A stretch of 64,000 nt of DNA from Halomonas almeriensis (GCF_030409235.1 NZ_JAUFPO010000009.1:62001-126000), one strand, 5' to 3'; positions 8,674 to 18,211 are shown, numbered from the stretch's first letter. Made by a program: numbers and translations. The notes: a model not told the origin generated them from the letters alone.

Positions 8674-9441
8674 TCAGTCATTGTCCTGCGCGCCGGCACC
8701 GGCGCCGTCCCGCGAGGCGTCGGTGGCTTCCACCAGCATGCGGCTGGCCAGGTGCTTGAGGCGGGCCCACACGGCTTCATCCACCTCGATGCCTTCCGTC
8801 AGGGACTGGTTGCGGCTGGCCAGCAGGGTGGATTCGTCGTGGTGGGCCAGCAGGTCGTAGCGGTAGTCGGAGCGCATGGCCGGCAGCAGGTCGACGTGGT
8901 TGGCCATGACAATGGTGATGGCATTGTTGGGCTCGTTTTCCTCCGGGATCTCCTGCACGGCATAGACGCGGATCTCCGGGACCGAGCTGTTGGCGCGAAA
9001 GCCGACGACCTGCTCGGTCAGCGGTTGCTGGGCGTTGCGCCAGAAGGCGGTGACGTTCATGCCGCGGCCGGCGAGTCGGGCCAGGTAGCCCATGATCAGT
9101 TGGCGGTTGTGGCAGTGGCGTACCTTGATGACCGCCAGGCCGCGGGCGCGGGCCTTGGCAAAGCCGAGCTCCAGGGCCAGGGTGGAGCTGCGCAGCACGC
9201 TCTGGCCATGGCCGTCGATGACCGCCAGGTCGCCGTCCTGGTAGAGCACGCTGGGCAGGTCGTCGGGGTCATCCTCGAGCAGGAAGTCGAGGCCACGACT
9301 CAGGGCGGCCAGGCCGCCGAGGCCGAAACACTGCATCCAGGCGACCATGTCTGCCGCATCGGCGGCGTCACCCTCCTCGAAGCCCATGCCGATGAAGGCC
9401 TTGAGACACAGGCCCTGCAGCTCGTTGTAGGATGCTTTCAT
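8674..9441 (-). CDS. DUF3726-like protein of unknown function
   Basis: 255 residues from the ATG at 9441, which follows AGGGAAACC; the frame opens 10 codons earlier but without a ribosome site. I recognise the DUF3726-type N-terminus (SYNELQGLCLKAFIGMG), which resembles the start of the Ldh2 malate/lactate dehydrogenase fold; the middle includes KVRHCHNRQL near residue 130. No catalytic set can be assigned. It is the last gene of the BCCT operon, 43 bp after the preceding gene, so it probably acts on the same substrate or its breakdown product. Function is open. Confidence 0.7.
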   Translation of the reverse strand: MKASYNELQGLCLKAFIGMGFEEGDAADAADMVAWMQCFGLGGLAALSRGLDFLLEDDPDDLPSVLYQDGDLAVIDGHGQSVLRSSTLALELGFAKARARGLAVIKVRHCHNRQLIMGYLARLAGRGMNVTAFWRNAQQPLTEQVVGFRANSSVPEIRVYAVQEIPEENEPNNAITIVMANHVDLLPAMRSDYRYDLLAHHDESTLLASRNQSLTEGIEVDEAVWARLKHLASRMLVEATDASRDGAGAGAQDND

Positions 9442-9484
9442 GATGGTTTCCCTGCAGAGTGGTGTATTCATTCATGGGCCCGTC

Positions 9485-11221
9485 TCAGCGGGCCTTGGCG
9501 GACTCTTCCGGTAACTCGGGTTCCAGCGGGAAGCTCCAGTCATCGAAGTCCTGGAGGTCGTGGGGCTCGGCATTCAGCTCCTCGACCAGCGGGGCGCCCT
9601 GAAACAGCGTGATGCGCACCCAGCGGTCCGACTTGGGGTCGAAGCGACTGGCGCCGAAGAACGACAGCTTGGTGCGCAGCAGGTGCATGGGTTTCATGTC
9701 GCGATGCCAGAGGTTGGCGCGAATTTCGCCGTAGGCAGTATCCACCATGGTCTGGATGCGTCGCACGATGTCCTTGTGGCGCGGGTGCGCGATCAGGAAC
9801 TCGACCACCAGGGCGCGCGGATTGGCCTCGAGGAACTCGCTCAGCACGCCATGGGTGTGCTGGACCCGCGGGGCAATGGCCAGATGCAGCTCCTTCTCGG
9901 CACCCGGCTCCCGGTCGCGCACGCCCAGCCGCGGCTCTTCCTTCTCCACCGAGCGATACCAGAACCAGTAGCGGGCTTCCGGGGTCGTGAAGTCCTCGTT
10001 CAGGGCCCAGTCGTAGTGGGTCTCGATCAACTGCTTGAGACGCACCAGGGGCATGTCCGGGGTCATTTCCAGGCGCTCGATGACACCCATCTGGTCTTCC
10101 AGGTAGTCGACCCGCTCGGGGTAGAGCTCGATCAGCAGGGTGTGGATCAGCTCCTGGGCCTCGAGCGGCAGGGTGCGGGTGCTCCAGGCCGTCAGCTGCT
10201 GCCAGAGATCCTCCTCCAACGGCATTTCTTCCAGCCAGGCAATGACCTCGGGCAGGGCCGCCACGGTCTGCGCGTTGCGTTCCCCCTGTTCGATGTCTTC
10301 GCTGACCGTCTGCTCGAGGTGCTGCATGGCGCGTCGCGTCAGTGTCAGCAGGCGCTGGCGCCGGTCTTCATCGGGGGCCTGACGCAGCGCGGCCACCAGG
10401 GCGCTTTCACGACAGGTGACCCATTGCTGGATCAACTGCGGGTGATTGATCAGGAAGGGCGCCATGCCGAGCCCGGTGGAGTTGCCGATGCCCAGATAAC
10501 GCCGCAGTTCGCGGGCCAGTGGCACGGCGTCAGCGGGGTTCTGGTGACAGGCAATATGCTCGACCTGCTCGATGGAGAAATGGCGCAGCAGATAGACCGC
10601 CATCATCTGCGCTGAGAAGGGGCGGTGAAAGTCGGCATTGTTCTGCAGGCGCACGAAGTCGGCGATGCCGAACTTGCCATTGCCGTAGACGGCGGTGGTT
10701 CGGTAGAGGTAGCCGACCCGGGTGATCTGGCCAGGGTCCGGCTGGTGGCCGCCGGACAGGGCCTCGACGAAGTGCGCGAAATTGCGCAGGCTGCGATTGG
10801 CGCGCGACAGCACCAGCAGGCGCGGGTGCTGCCGGCCGGCTTCCTGCAGGGGCACATTGGCGGCCATCTGCTCGAGCAGCCCGTCGTCGACATCGCCTTC
10901 CACCAGGCCGAAGGTCACGTCCCAGGCCTGGGCGATGACCCGGTCGGAGCGCTGCTCCGGCTCCAGATGCTGGGAGAAGATCACCCCGTGGTAACGGCCC
11001 TGGGGCGTCTGCAGGCGGTAGATGGCCACGCCATGGCCCCCGGCATCCAGGTCGAAACGCGCACAGCTCACCTGCCAGCGCTGGCGCGCCATCTGGCGCA
11101 CCAGGCTACGCACGAAGCTGAGTCGACTGGCATGCAGGCTGCCCAGGCGCTCGAGCGTCATCGCTTCATCGGCAGGGCGCAGCGCCACCGGGGTGGCGCC
11201 GACCGTGGTGACATCAAGCAT
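9485..11221 (-). CDS. Conserved unknown protein (578 residues) of the BCCT operon
   Basis: Start taken as the ATG at 11221, which overlaps the transporter stop codon by 8 bp (ATGCTTGA), implying translational coupling. The product is soluble, with no signal peptide or membrane helices. Visible landmarks are GKFGIADF near residue 183, a glycine-rich GIGNSTGLGMAPF near residue 254, and a C-terminal part with several Trp residues. No known catalytic motif stands out and I do not recognise the family. Its position between a BCCT transporter and a DUF3726 protein suggests an enzyme of amine or betaine catabolism, but that is only context. Confidence 0.75.
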   Translation of the reverse strand: MLDVTTVGATPVALRPADEAMTLERLGSLHASRLSFVRSLVRQMARQRWQVSCARFDLDAGGHGVAIYRLQTPQGRYHGVIFSQHLEPEQRSDRVIAQAWDVTFGLVEGDVDDGLLEQMAANVPLQEAGRQHPRLLVLSRANRSLRNFAHFVEALSGGHQPDPGQITRVGYLYRTTAVYGNGKFGIADFVRLQNNADFHRPFSAQMMAVYLLRHFSIEQVEHIACHQNPADAVPLARELRRYLGIGNSTGLGMAPFLINHPQLIQQWVTCRESALVAALRQAPDEDRRQRLLTLTRRAMQHLEQTVSEDIEQGERNAQTVAALPEVIAWLEEMPLEEDLWQQLTAWSTRTLPLEAQELIHTLLIELYPERVDYLEDQMGVIERLEMTPDMPLVRLKQLIETHYDWALNEDFTTPEARYWFWYRSVEKEEPRLGVRDREPGAEKELHLAIAPRVQHTHGVLSEFLEANPRALVVEFLIAHPRHKDIVRRIQTMVDTAYGEIRANLWHRDMKPMHLLRTKLSFFGASRFDPKSDRWVRITLFQGAPLVEELNAEPHDLQDFDDWSFPLEPELPEESAKAR

Positions 11222-12800
11222 GGTCATGGTCCAGTACGCGTCGAGCGGAAAGGCCCTGGGCGCGAGCCATGGCATAGGCGGCCTGCGGGCCGGTCCACAG
11301 CGATGGCAGCAGCACCAGCGAGACGGGAATGGCGGTCAGCACGATGAACTGCTGCAGCACGCTGATCTGGCCGGACCCCATGTACAACAGGATGCCCGCC
11401 ATGAGCGCCATGGCAATGCCCCAGAAGGCGCGCACCAGGGCGTTGGGTTCATCATGCCCGGAGCCCACCACGGCAATCGCATAGCTCATCGAGTCGCCGG
11501 TGGTGGCCACGAAGATGGTGGTCAGCAGCAGAATCGCGAGTGCCATCACCGTGCCGCCGGGCAGGGCCTGGGCCACGGTCAGGGTGGCCACGTCGAACTG
11601 GAAGTTGTTCAGGGCCTCGGTGAGGTCGATGGCGCCGGTGAGCTGATAGTGAATTCCCGAGCCGCCCAGCAGGGTGAACCAGACCGTGGTGGCGATCGGC
11701 GCCATGACGGCGACGGCGAGGATCATCTGGCGGATGGTGCGGCCACGCGAGATGCGCGCCACGAAGATGGCCATCAGCGGGCCATAGCCGATGAACCAGG
11801 CGAAGAAGAAGACCGTCCACCACTGCATCCACCAGGCCGGCGCGGTCTCGGCGGTCATGGTGCCCATGGTGAAGAAAGACGTCAGATAGGTGCCGAAGCC
11901 CTGGGTGAAGGCGTTGGTCAGAAAGAGGGTGGGGCCGAACACGAAGATGACTGCGGCGATGGCCAGGGCCAGGAAGACATTGAAGCGGCTGAGGATCTGG
12001 ATGCCGCGCTGAATGCCGGTCATCGCCGAGGTGACATAGACGGCAGCCAGGGCCGCCAGCACGATCAACTGGGTGGCGAAGCCTTCCGGCATGCCGAACA
12101 GGTCATGCAGGCCGAAGCTGACCTGGGTGGCCAGAAAGCCGATGGGGCCGACGGTGCCGGCGACCACGGCGATCACGCACAGGGCATCGACCACACCACC
12201 GAACCAGCCGCTCATGATGCGTTCGCCCAGCACCGGGTAGAGCAGGGTGCGCGGCTGCAGCGGCTGCCCCTTGTCATAATGGGCATGCGCCAGCACCACC
12301 GCGGTCAGCGAGCCGAGCACGGCCCAGGCCAGAAAGCCCCAGTGCATGAACGACTGGGCCAGGGCGCCGGCGACGGCCTCGGGGGTGCCGGCCTCGGTGG
12401 AGAAGGCCGGCGGCGTGACCACGAAGTGATAGACCGGCTCACCGGCGGCGAAGAAGACGCCACCGCCGGCCAGCAAGGTACACATGATGATCGAGAGCCA
12501 CTTGAAGGTGCTCAGCTCGGGCTTGTCGAGATTGCCGATCTTGGCGCTGGCCGCCGGCGCGAAGGCCACGCCCATGGCCACGAAGAAGGTGATCAGCAGC
12601 AGCAACTGGAAGTAGGCGCCCAGGGTACGCGCCGTCCAGGCGAAGCCGTTGCTGATGGCGTCGGCGACCATCTTGATGTCATACAGGGACAGGCCGACAA
12701 ACAGCAGAATGAAGCCGATGCTCAGCGTCAGCACGACAGGGTCGCCCAGGCGGCGCTGCGCGCTGGACGAGGCATGAGAGTTGGCGTTTTGTTGTGTCAT
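11214..12800 (-). CDS. BCCT-family betaine/carnitine/choline-type transporter
   Basis: 528 residues with about 12 transmembrane helices. The BCCT signature region is present: GGGVFFAAGEPVYHF near residue 105, HWGFLAWAV near 148, and the Trp-rich WWMQWWTVFFFAWFIGYGP near 315, which forms the substrate-binding aromatic box in this family. It imports quaternary ammonium or related zwitterionic compounds with Na+ or H+. The C-terminal tail is short, unlike the long osmosensing tails of BetP, which together with its place in a catabolic operon suggests uptake for catabolism rather than osmoprotection. Confidence 0.9.
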   Translation of the reverse strand: MTQQNANSHASSSAQRRLGDPVVLTLSIGFILLFVGLSLYDIKMVADAISNGFAWTARTLGAYFQLLLLITFFVAMGVAFAPAASAKIGNLDKPELSTFKWLSIIMCTLLAGGGVFFAAGEPVYHFVVTPPAFSTEAGTPEAVAGALAQSFMHWGFLAWAVLGSLTAVVLAHAHYDKGQPLQPRTLLYPVLGERIMSGWFGGVVDALCVIAVVAGTVGPIGFLATQVSFGLHDLFGMPEGFATQLIVLAALAAVYVTSAMTGIQRGIQILSRFNVFLALAIAAVIFVFGPTLFLTNAFTQGFGTYLTSFFTMGTMTAETAPAWWMQWWTVFFFAWFIGYGPLMAIFVARISRGRTIRQMILAVAVMAPIATTVWFTLLGGSGIHYQLTGAIDLTEALNNFQFDVATLTVAQALPGGTVMALAILLLTTIFVATTGDSMSYAIAVVGSGHDEPNALVRAFWGIAMALMAGILLYMGSGQISVLQQFIVLTAIPVSLVLLPSLWTGPQAAYAMARAQGLSARRVLDHDHA

Positions 12801-12890
12801 GGTTCCAGCCTTTTGCTGTGGGGCCCGTGGCCCTTGTTGTTGTCAGTCAAGCTGTGGTCCGTCGATCAGGTGCCGGGCCCTGGCCCGTCG

Positions 12891-13895
12891 TCAGGCCGCG
12901 ACCTCCCTTGAGGCGGGCACTGCGGCATTCTTCAGCAGCGCCAGCCAGTTCTGCCCCATGATGCGATCGATCGATGCCTCGTCGAAGCCGCGCCGGCGCA
13001 GTCCGTCGATCAGATTGGGGAAGTCGCGATTGTCGCGCAGCCAAGCCAGCGGCTCGGGCCAGCCGGCGTTGTGCTGGCTGCCTTCGCCGTAGTCCATGTC
13101 GCGCGACCAGCGGCCGTTGCGCATCCACTCCAGCACCGAGGTGGGTTGTCCCTGGCACAGGTCGGTACCGATGCCCAAGTGCTTGATGCCCATCAGGTCG
13201 GCGGTGCGCGCGATCATGTCGCAATAGTCCTCGAGGCTGCAGTCCGGCCCGTTCTTCAGGTGGAAGGGGTAGGCCGAAAAGCCGAGCAGGCCGCCCGACT
13301 CGGCAATCGCCGCGAGCACCCGGTCCGACTTGTTGCGCTTGGCGTCGCGAAAGAAGCTCGGGTTGGCATGCGAGATGATGACCGGTTGCTCGGAGAGCTC
13401 CACGGCCTCCAGGGTCGAGCGTTCGGCACTGTGCGACATGTCGATGATCATGCCCACGCGGTTCATCTCGCGGATGACCTGGCGGCCGAAGCGGGTGATG
13501 CCGCTGTCGTCACTCTCGTAGCAGCCACAGGCCAGCAGGCTCTGGTTGTTGTAGGTCAGCTGCATGATCAGCAGCCCCAGGTCGCGCATCAGCGCGACCA
13601 TGTCGATGTCGTCCTCGATGGGCGAGCAGTTCTGGGCGCCGAAGAAGATGCCCACCTTGCCCGCCTGGCGCGCCCGATCGATATCAGCGGCCTCGCGGAC
13701 CGGCATGATGAGGTCACCATGCGCCTCGAAGCGGCGATTCCATTCGCCCATGCGCAGCAGGGTTTCCCGAATGTTCTCGTGGTACACCAGGGTGGCGTGG
13801 ACGGCATCCACACCGCCCTCGCGCATCTGCTCGAAAATTTCCCGCGACCAGTTGGAGTACTGCAGGCCGTCGATGATCAGTCTTTCCTGCGACAT
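12891..13895 (-). CDS. M19 (membrane/renal dipeptidase)-like amidohydrolase lacking the HxD metal motif
   Basis: 334 residues from the ATG at 13895, which follows GAGGAGG; an upstream ATG at 13919 is less likely. The M19 fold is recognisable from DMSHSAE near residue 162, ISHANP near 182 and GIGTDLCQG near 244, which supply two His and one Asp metal ligands. The N-terminal HxD of true dipeptidases is replaced (IDGLQYSNW), and the bridging Glu segment reads FFGAQNCSP. The canonical two-zinc site is therefore incomplete, and the substrate may not be a dipeptide. The gene lies 20 bp after the aldehyde dehydrogenase and 90 bp before the BCCT gene. Confidence 0.8.
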   Translation of the reverse strand: MSQERLIIDGLQYSNWSREIFEQMREGGVDAVHATLVYHENIRETLLRMGEWNRRFEAHGDLIMPVREAADIDRARQAGKVGIFFGAQNCSPIEDDIDMVALMRDLGLLIMQLTYNNQSLLACGCYESDDSGITRFGRQVIREMNRVGMIIDMSHSAERSTLEAVELSEQPVIISHANPSFFRDAKRNKSDRVLAAIAESGGLLGFSAYPFHLKNGPDCSLEDYCDMIARTADLMGIKHLGIGTDLCQGQPTSVLEWMRNGRWSRDMDYGEGSQHNAGWPEPLAWLRDNRDFPNLIDGLRRRGFDEASIDRIMGQNWLALLKNAAVPASREVAA

Positions 13896-13915
13896 GGTGA
13901 CCTCCTCGGCGCGGT

Positions 13916-15358
13916 TCACTGCAGCTTGACGTAGCTGGTCTTGACCACGGTGTAGAACTCGCGGGCATAGCGACCCTGCTCGCGGGGGCCGAAGCTGGAG
14001 TTCTTGCGACCGCCGAAGGGCACATGGTAATCCGTGCCGGCGGTGGCCAGGTTGACCATCACGCAGCCGGTCTCGGCGCGCGCCTTGAAGTCATTGGCCA
14101 GCTTGAGGGAGTCGGTGATGATGCCTGCGGTCAGGCCGAACTGGGTGTCATTCAGGGTGTTGATGGCCTCTTCGTAATCGCGCACCTTGATCACGCAGGC
14201 GATCGGCCCGAAGACTTCCTCGCGGTTGACTGCCATGTCATTGGTGGTGCCGGTGAACAGGGTCGGCGCCATGAAGTAGCCGTCGGTGGCACACTCCACG
14301 CGCTCGCCACCGAAGGCCAGGTGGGCGCCTTCCTCGCGGGCATGCGCCACCCATGCCAGGTTCGACTCCAGCTGGCGGGCATCCACCGCCGGACCCATCT
14401 GTACGCCGTCTTCCAGCGCATGGCCGACGCGAATGGTCTGCAGCTTGGCGACCAGCTTCTCAACGAAGGCATCATGCACCGCCTCGGTGACGATCAGCCG
14501 CGAGGAGGCCGTGCACTTCTGCCCGGTGCCGGAATAGGCGCCGGCATAGGCGGCTTCCACGGCCAGGTCCAGGTCGGCGTCGTCGGCCACGATCAGGGCA
14601 TTCTTGGAGCCCATCTCCAGCTGGCACTTGACCAGGTTGCCGGCGGTGGCGGCGGCCACGCGGCGGCCCACGTCCAGCGAGCCGGTGAAGCTCAGGGCGT
14701 GGATGTCGGGGCTGGAGATCAGGGCATCGCCGACGCTGCTGCCGGCGCCCATCAGCAGGTTGAAGGTGCCGGCGGGCAGTGCCTGGCGGCTGATGATCTC
14801 GGTCAGCGCCCAGGCGCTGGCCGGCACCAGGTTGGCGGGCTTGAAGATCACCGCGTTGCCGAACGCCAGGGCCGGCGCGATCTTCCACACGGCGGTGGCC
14901 ATGGGGAAGTTCCAGGGGCTGATGATGCCCACGATGCCCACTGGCTCGCGGCGGGTATCCACCTCGATGCCCGGGCGCACGGAGTCGACCCGCTCGTCGA
15001 TCTGGCGCAGCACCTCGGCCGCGTAGTAATGGAAGAACTGGCCGGAGCGATAGACTTCCCCGACGCCCTCGGCCAGCGCCTTGCCTTCCTCGCGGGCCAG
15101 CAGGCGACCCAGTTCATCCTTGCGTGCGATCAGCTCGTCGCCGATGGCCATCAGCACGCTGTAGCGCTGTTCCAGCCCGCTGTGGCGCCACTCGGCCAGC
15201 CCCTGGCGGGCCGCCTGAATGGCCTCGCCGACCTGGTCACTGGTGGCCTGTGCGTACTGGCCGATGACGTCGCTGGTGTCGGACGGGTTGATGTTGGCGA
15301 TGCTGTCCTGGCCTTCAACCCAGGTGCCGTTGATGTAGAGAGCGTGAAGGTGAGACAT
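13916..15358 (-). CDS. NAD(P)+-dependent aldehyde dehydrogenase (semialdehyde type)
   Basis: 480 residues from the ATG at 15358, preceded by AAAGGAG. Standard ALDH landmarks are present: the SPWNFPMA segment (catalytic Asn) near residue 150, ELxMGSKN (LEMGSKN, catalytic Glu) near 253, GQKCTASS with the nucleophile Cys near 286, and EEVFGPI near 386. The sequence is most like the alpha-ketoglutaric-semialdehyde dehydrogenase branch. It is the first gene of the minus-strand operon with the M19-like protein and the BCCT transporter, and likely oxidises a semialdehyde from the transported compound. Confidence 0.88.
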   Translation of the reverse strand: MSHLHALYINGTWVEGQDSIANINPSDTSDVIGQYAQATSDQVGEAIQAARQGLAEWRHSGLEQRYSVLMAIGDELIARKDELGRLLAREEGKALAEGVGEVYRSGQFFHYYAAEVLRQIDERVDSVRPGIEVDTRREPVGIVGIISPWNFPMATAVWKIAPALAFGNAVIFKPANLVPASAWALTEIISRQALPAGTFNLLMGAGSSVGDALISSPDIHALSFTGSLDVGRRVAAATAGNLVKCQLEMGSKNALIVADDADLDLAVEAAYAGAYSGTGQKCTASSRLIVTEAVHDAFVEKLVAKLQTIRVGHALEDGVQMGPAVDARQLESNLAWVAHAREEGAHLAFGGERVECATDGYFMAPTLFTGTTNDMAVNREEVFGPIACVIKVRDYEEAINTLNDTQFGLTAGIITDSLKLANDFKARAETGCVMVNLATAGTDYHVPFGGRKNSSFGPREQGRYAREFYTVVKTSYVKLQ

Positions 15359-15463
15359 GGAATTCTCCTTTGGACGTTGCCGATATGCTAGGCAAGCGTT
15401 CAGTATAAGAATAATCAATAATAAAAATTTTATGATAAGGCCTGTTTACCACGTGAGGACGCC
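15359..15463. promoter_or_regulatory. Divergent promoter region of the aldehyde dehydrogenase operon and lysR
   Basis: This 105-bp gap between divergent genes is markedly AT-rich (TAAGAATAATCAATAATAAA near 15405-15424) in a GC-rich surround. ATAATCAATAAT contains an imperfect dyad of LysR-site form. It probably carries both promoters and the regulator's binding sites; exact -10/-35 boxes cannot be assigned. Confidence 0.5.
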
Positions 15464-16351
15464 ATGCTGCCCGAGCTCAAGATCCAGCCCCTGCGCTATG
15501 TCCTGGCGATTGTCGACGAGGGCGGCTTTCATGCCGCGGCCCGCCAGTTGCATCGCACCCAGCCGGCGATTTCCATGGCGGTCCGCGAGCTCGAGCGCCA
15601 ACTCGGCGAGCCCCTCTTCGAGAAGGGCGGCAAGGCCGCGCTGACGCCCTTCGGCACCTACTGCCTGCCGCGGTTTCGCGAACTGATCACCCAGCATGAC
15701 CGCCTGAGCCGCGAGCTGGCCGCTCAGGTGCACCAGCAGGCCGGGCATGTCGACATGGCGGCCGTGCCCTCGGTGGCCAGCCGCCTGATGCCGCATTTGC
15801 TCAATGACTTCACGCAGCGCCATCCTGCCCTGCGGGTCAGTCTGCAGGACGGCAATGCCGACTTCGTGCGCCAATTGGTGGTCAGCGGCGATGTCGAGCT
15901 GGGCCTGACCAGCCTCTGGCAGAGCGAGGCCGAGCTTTCCTTCACGCCGCTGATGCGCGACACGGTCGGCGTGGTCTGCCGCGATGACCATGTCCTGGCC
16001 AGTCGCCGGCAGGTGAACTGGGAGGCCCTGCAGGGCCAGGTGCTGATTCGCAACGGCACCTCGCGGCTGCTCGAGGGCACCGTGGCGGAGCCTCTGCTGC
16101 AGCAGAGCGCCTTCGATATCTCCAACATGATCTCGCTGACCGCCATGCTGGTGGCCGGGATCGGCGTGACCACCCTGCCGCGCCTGGCCTTCGCCGAGGA
16201 ATACGAGCGCCTGCGTTTCATCCCCCTGGCGAACCCCCGCGTCGAGCGCGAGATCGGCCTGCTGCGCATGAGCCAGCGCAGCCTTTCGCCGGCCGCCAAG
16301 GCCATGGAAAGCTTCATCATCGAAGAGCTGGCCTCGACCGGCGAGGTATAG
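15464..16351 (+). CDS. LysR-family transcriptional regulator of the BCCT operon
   Basis: 295 residues. The N-terminal winged helix-turn-helix (residues 9-66) contains QLHRTQPAISMAVRELERQL, a classic LysR recognition helix, followed by a substrate-binding domain of about 200 residues. It is divergent from the aldehyde dehydrogenase gene with a 105-bp shared control region, so it is likely the operon's activator and responds to the imported substrate or an intermediate. Neither the ligand nor a close named relative can be given. Confidence 0.85.
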   Translation: MLPELKIQPLRYVLAIVDEGGFHAAARQLHRTQPAISMAVRELERQLGEPLFEKGGKAALTPFGTYCLPRFRELITQHDRLSRELAAQVHQQAGHVDMAAVPSVASRLMPHLLNDFTQRHPALRVSLQDGNADFVRQLVVSGDVELGLTSLWQSEAELSFTPLMRDTVGVVCRDDHVLASRRQVNWEALQGQVLIRNGTSRLLEGTVAEPLLQQSAFDISNMISLTAMLVAGIGVTTLPRLAFAEEYERLRFIPLANPRVEREIGLLRMSQRSLSPAAKAMESFIIEELASTGEV

Positions 16352-16372
16352 CGCATTGGCAGCGCCGGCCGT

Positions 16373-17566
16373 TTACACCAGCGACATCAGGGCGGTCGCC
16401 AGCAGGTCGGGGTCGTAGCGCGAGGCCGTGGCGTCCTTGACCAGCCTGGTATCGATCAGGGTGATGCCCCGTTCGGCCAGGAAGTCGGCGGACAGCGAGC
16501 CGGTGTAGTCACCGTGGCGGCTGTCGAGAAGCACGAAGTTCAGCAGGTCATGGGCCGGACAGTCCGCGCCGGCGTCGCGGCGCAGGGTCTCGAGCAGGAT
16601 GGTGATCTGCTGCGCCAGGTCGATGCCGGTCAGCTCCGGGTCGGGGCTCGAGTTGGGAATGAACACCTTGGGGCAGGGCGTGGCCTGAATGGCCCGCCCG
16701 ACGCCCCCGGGCAGCAGGTTGGCCAGCAGGCTGGAGTAGAAGCTGCCCGGTGGGTAGCAGATCAGCTCCGCCGAGGCGATAAGCTGCTGGTTCTTGGGGC
16801 GCAGCCGGGCGCTGACGGGAACGTCCTCATCGCGGCTGGCGGAGAGTGCCAGGCGGGCGATGGGCGATGTCAGCGGGGCGACCTCCTTGCCGGTGATGCG
16901 ATGCTGGCCGATCACCCGGCGACCATCCGCCAGGGTCACCGCCAGGTGATAGTCCTTGTTGACCACGGCGCGCACCGTGCCGCGCACATGCACCAGCTTG
17001 GAGAACAGGAAGATGATCTGGTCGAGCTGCTGGTGGTTGTTCAGGTAGCCACCGGCGAGGATCAGGTTGCCGATGCTGGCGCCACGCAGGTCGAAGCCCT
17101 CGGGCATGGCCTCGCGGAAGAAGCCGAGCTGATTGCAGATCAGCCGCCGCATGGGGTTGGAGATGTTTGCCGTTAGGGAATGGCAGCCGGCCACCAGTTC
17201 GTCCAGGGTGGCCAGCAGCGTGGCCGGGCTGGCCTCCGCGGGAAGGCGATGGGTGAATAGCCGATAGACCTCCGGGTGGCCGAGGATCGAATCATCGGCC
17301 AGTGCCATCAGCCGGCTGCGCAGGTCGCCGATGGCCGGCATGGCGAAGGCCTCGCGCAGCTTGGCCGAGCTGCCGCCGGAATCGAAGGGCGTGACCAGGT
17401 GAATGGAGTTGTGAGTGTAATGCTGTAGCCGCCGCGACAGCCCGTTGAGCGCCGACCCGCCGCTGAAGAAGAGAATTGGCGGGCCCAGCTCGGGGGCCTT
17501 CTGGTAGCGCTTAACACGCAGCGCATCGGGAATCTGCGCGGTGCGCGTGACACGGATTGCGGTCAT
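16373..17566 (-). CDS. GAK system CofD-like protein
   Basis: 397 residues. The N-terminal FFSGGSALNGLSRRL (residues 33-47) is the nucleotide/phosphosugar-binding loop of the CofD/YvcK fold, and DSGGSSAKLR near 62 and RGASIGNLILAGGY near 160 are also typical. True CofD transfers phospholactate to deazaflavin; this branch is the CofD-related family defined within the GAK gene set, whose reaction is unknown. It is divergent from the other GAK genes with a 156-bp gap that should hold both promoters. The identity of the eight following plus-strand genes supports the call. Confidence 0.87.
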   Translation of the reverse strand: MTAIRVTRTAQIPDALRVKRYQKAPELGPPILFFSGGSALNGLSRRLQHYTHNSIHLVTPFDSGGSSAKLREAFAMPAIGDLRSRLMALADDSILGHPEVYRLFTHRLPAEASPATLLATLDELVAGCHSLTANISNPMRRLICNQLGFFREAMPEGFDLRGASIGNLILAGGYLNNHQQLDQIIFLFSKLVHVRGTVRAVVNKDYHLAVTLADGRRVIGQHRITGKEVAPLTSPIARLALSASRDEDVPVSARLRPKNQQLIASAELICYPPGSFYSSLLANLLPGGVGRAIQATPCPKVFIPNSSPDPELTGIDLAQQITILLETLRRDAGADCPAHDLLNFVLLDSRHGDYTGSLSADFLAERGITLIDTRLVKDATASRYDPDLLATALMSLV

Positions 17567-17722
17567 GCCATCGACCCTTTTCTCGATAGTCTCCTGATCG
17601 ACAGAGTGCCTTTTTTGGCCGGGCTTGTCGCCCTTGTCGGCTCCCGGCCGGGCCGGCCGCGCCGGGTCTTAACGGAAATGTCATCGAAACTGTGGCAAGC
17701 TTTTGCCTGTTAAAGACCGAGT

Positions 17723-18211
17723 ATGCCGAGTATGGCCGAACTGATTCCCGGCGTGCGCAACACGGCCAGAGCAGTGATTGTGCGCGATTCCCATCTGCTG
17801 CTGTTGCAAAAGCAGGGCGGCCTCCATGCTCTGCCGGGCGGTGGCCAGGAGACCGGCGAAAGCCTGCTCGAGGCCCTGCAGCGCGAATGTCGCGAGGAAA
17901 TCGGCGGCGAGGTATTGGCCCCCGAGCTGCTGGGCGTCAGCGATTATTTCAAGCTCAAGCAGAGCGACCCGCCCACCCGGCGCCACCAGGTGGACTTCCT
18001 GTTCCGCTGCCGGGTAGCGGCCGACTATGTGCCCCGCAATGGCCCCAGCCCCGACAAGCGCCAGACCGGTGTCGCCTGGCTGCCGGTAACCTCGCTGGCG
18101 GACGTTCGCTTCTCGCCGGCTCATCTGGGCGAGGTGCTGCCGGATCTGCTGACCAGCGAGCGGGCCACGCCATTCTACCTGGGCGAGTTTCATGACCGCG
18201 CGACTGCCTGA
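17723..18211 (+). CDS. Nudix hydrolase, first gene of the GAK operon
   Basis: 162 residues, with the Nudix box GGGQETGESLLEALQREC at residues 38-55 continuing into REEIGGE, so the Glu metal ligands are intact. The start at 17723 is the first ATG; a second in-frame ATG at 17732 is equally possible because no strong ribosome site separates them. Nudix enzymes cleave nucleoside or other diphosphates. Its end overlaps the PhoU-kinase gene by 20 bp, tying it to the GAK operon. It may hydrolyse a pyrophosphate-linked intermediate of that system; the substrate is unknown. Confidence 0.85.
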   Translation: MPSMAELIPGVRNTARAVIVRDSHLLLLQKQGGLHALPGGGQETGESLLEALQRECREEIGGEVLAPELLGVSDYFKLKQSDPPTRRHQVDFLFRCRVAADYVPRNGPSPDKRQTGVAWLPVTSLADVRFSPAHLGEVLPDLLTSERATPFYLGEFHDRATA

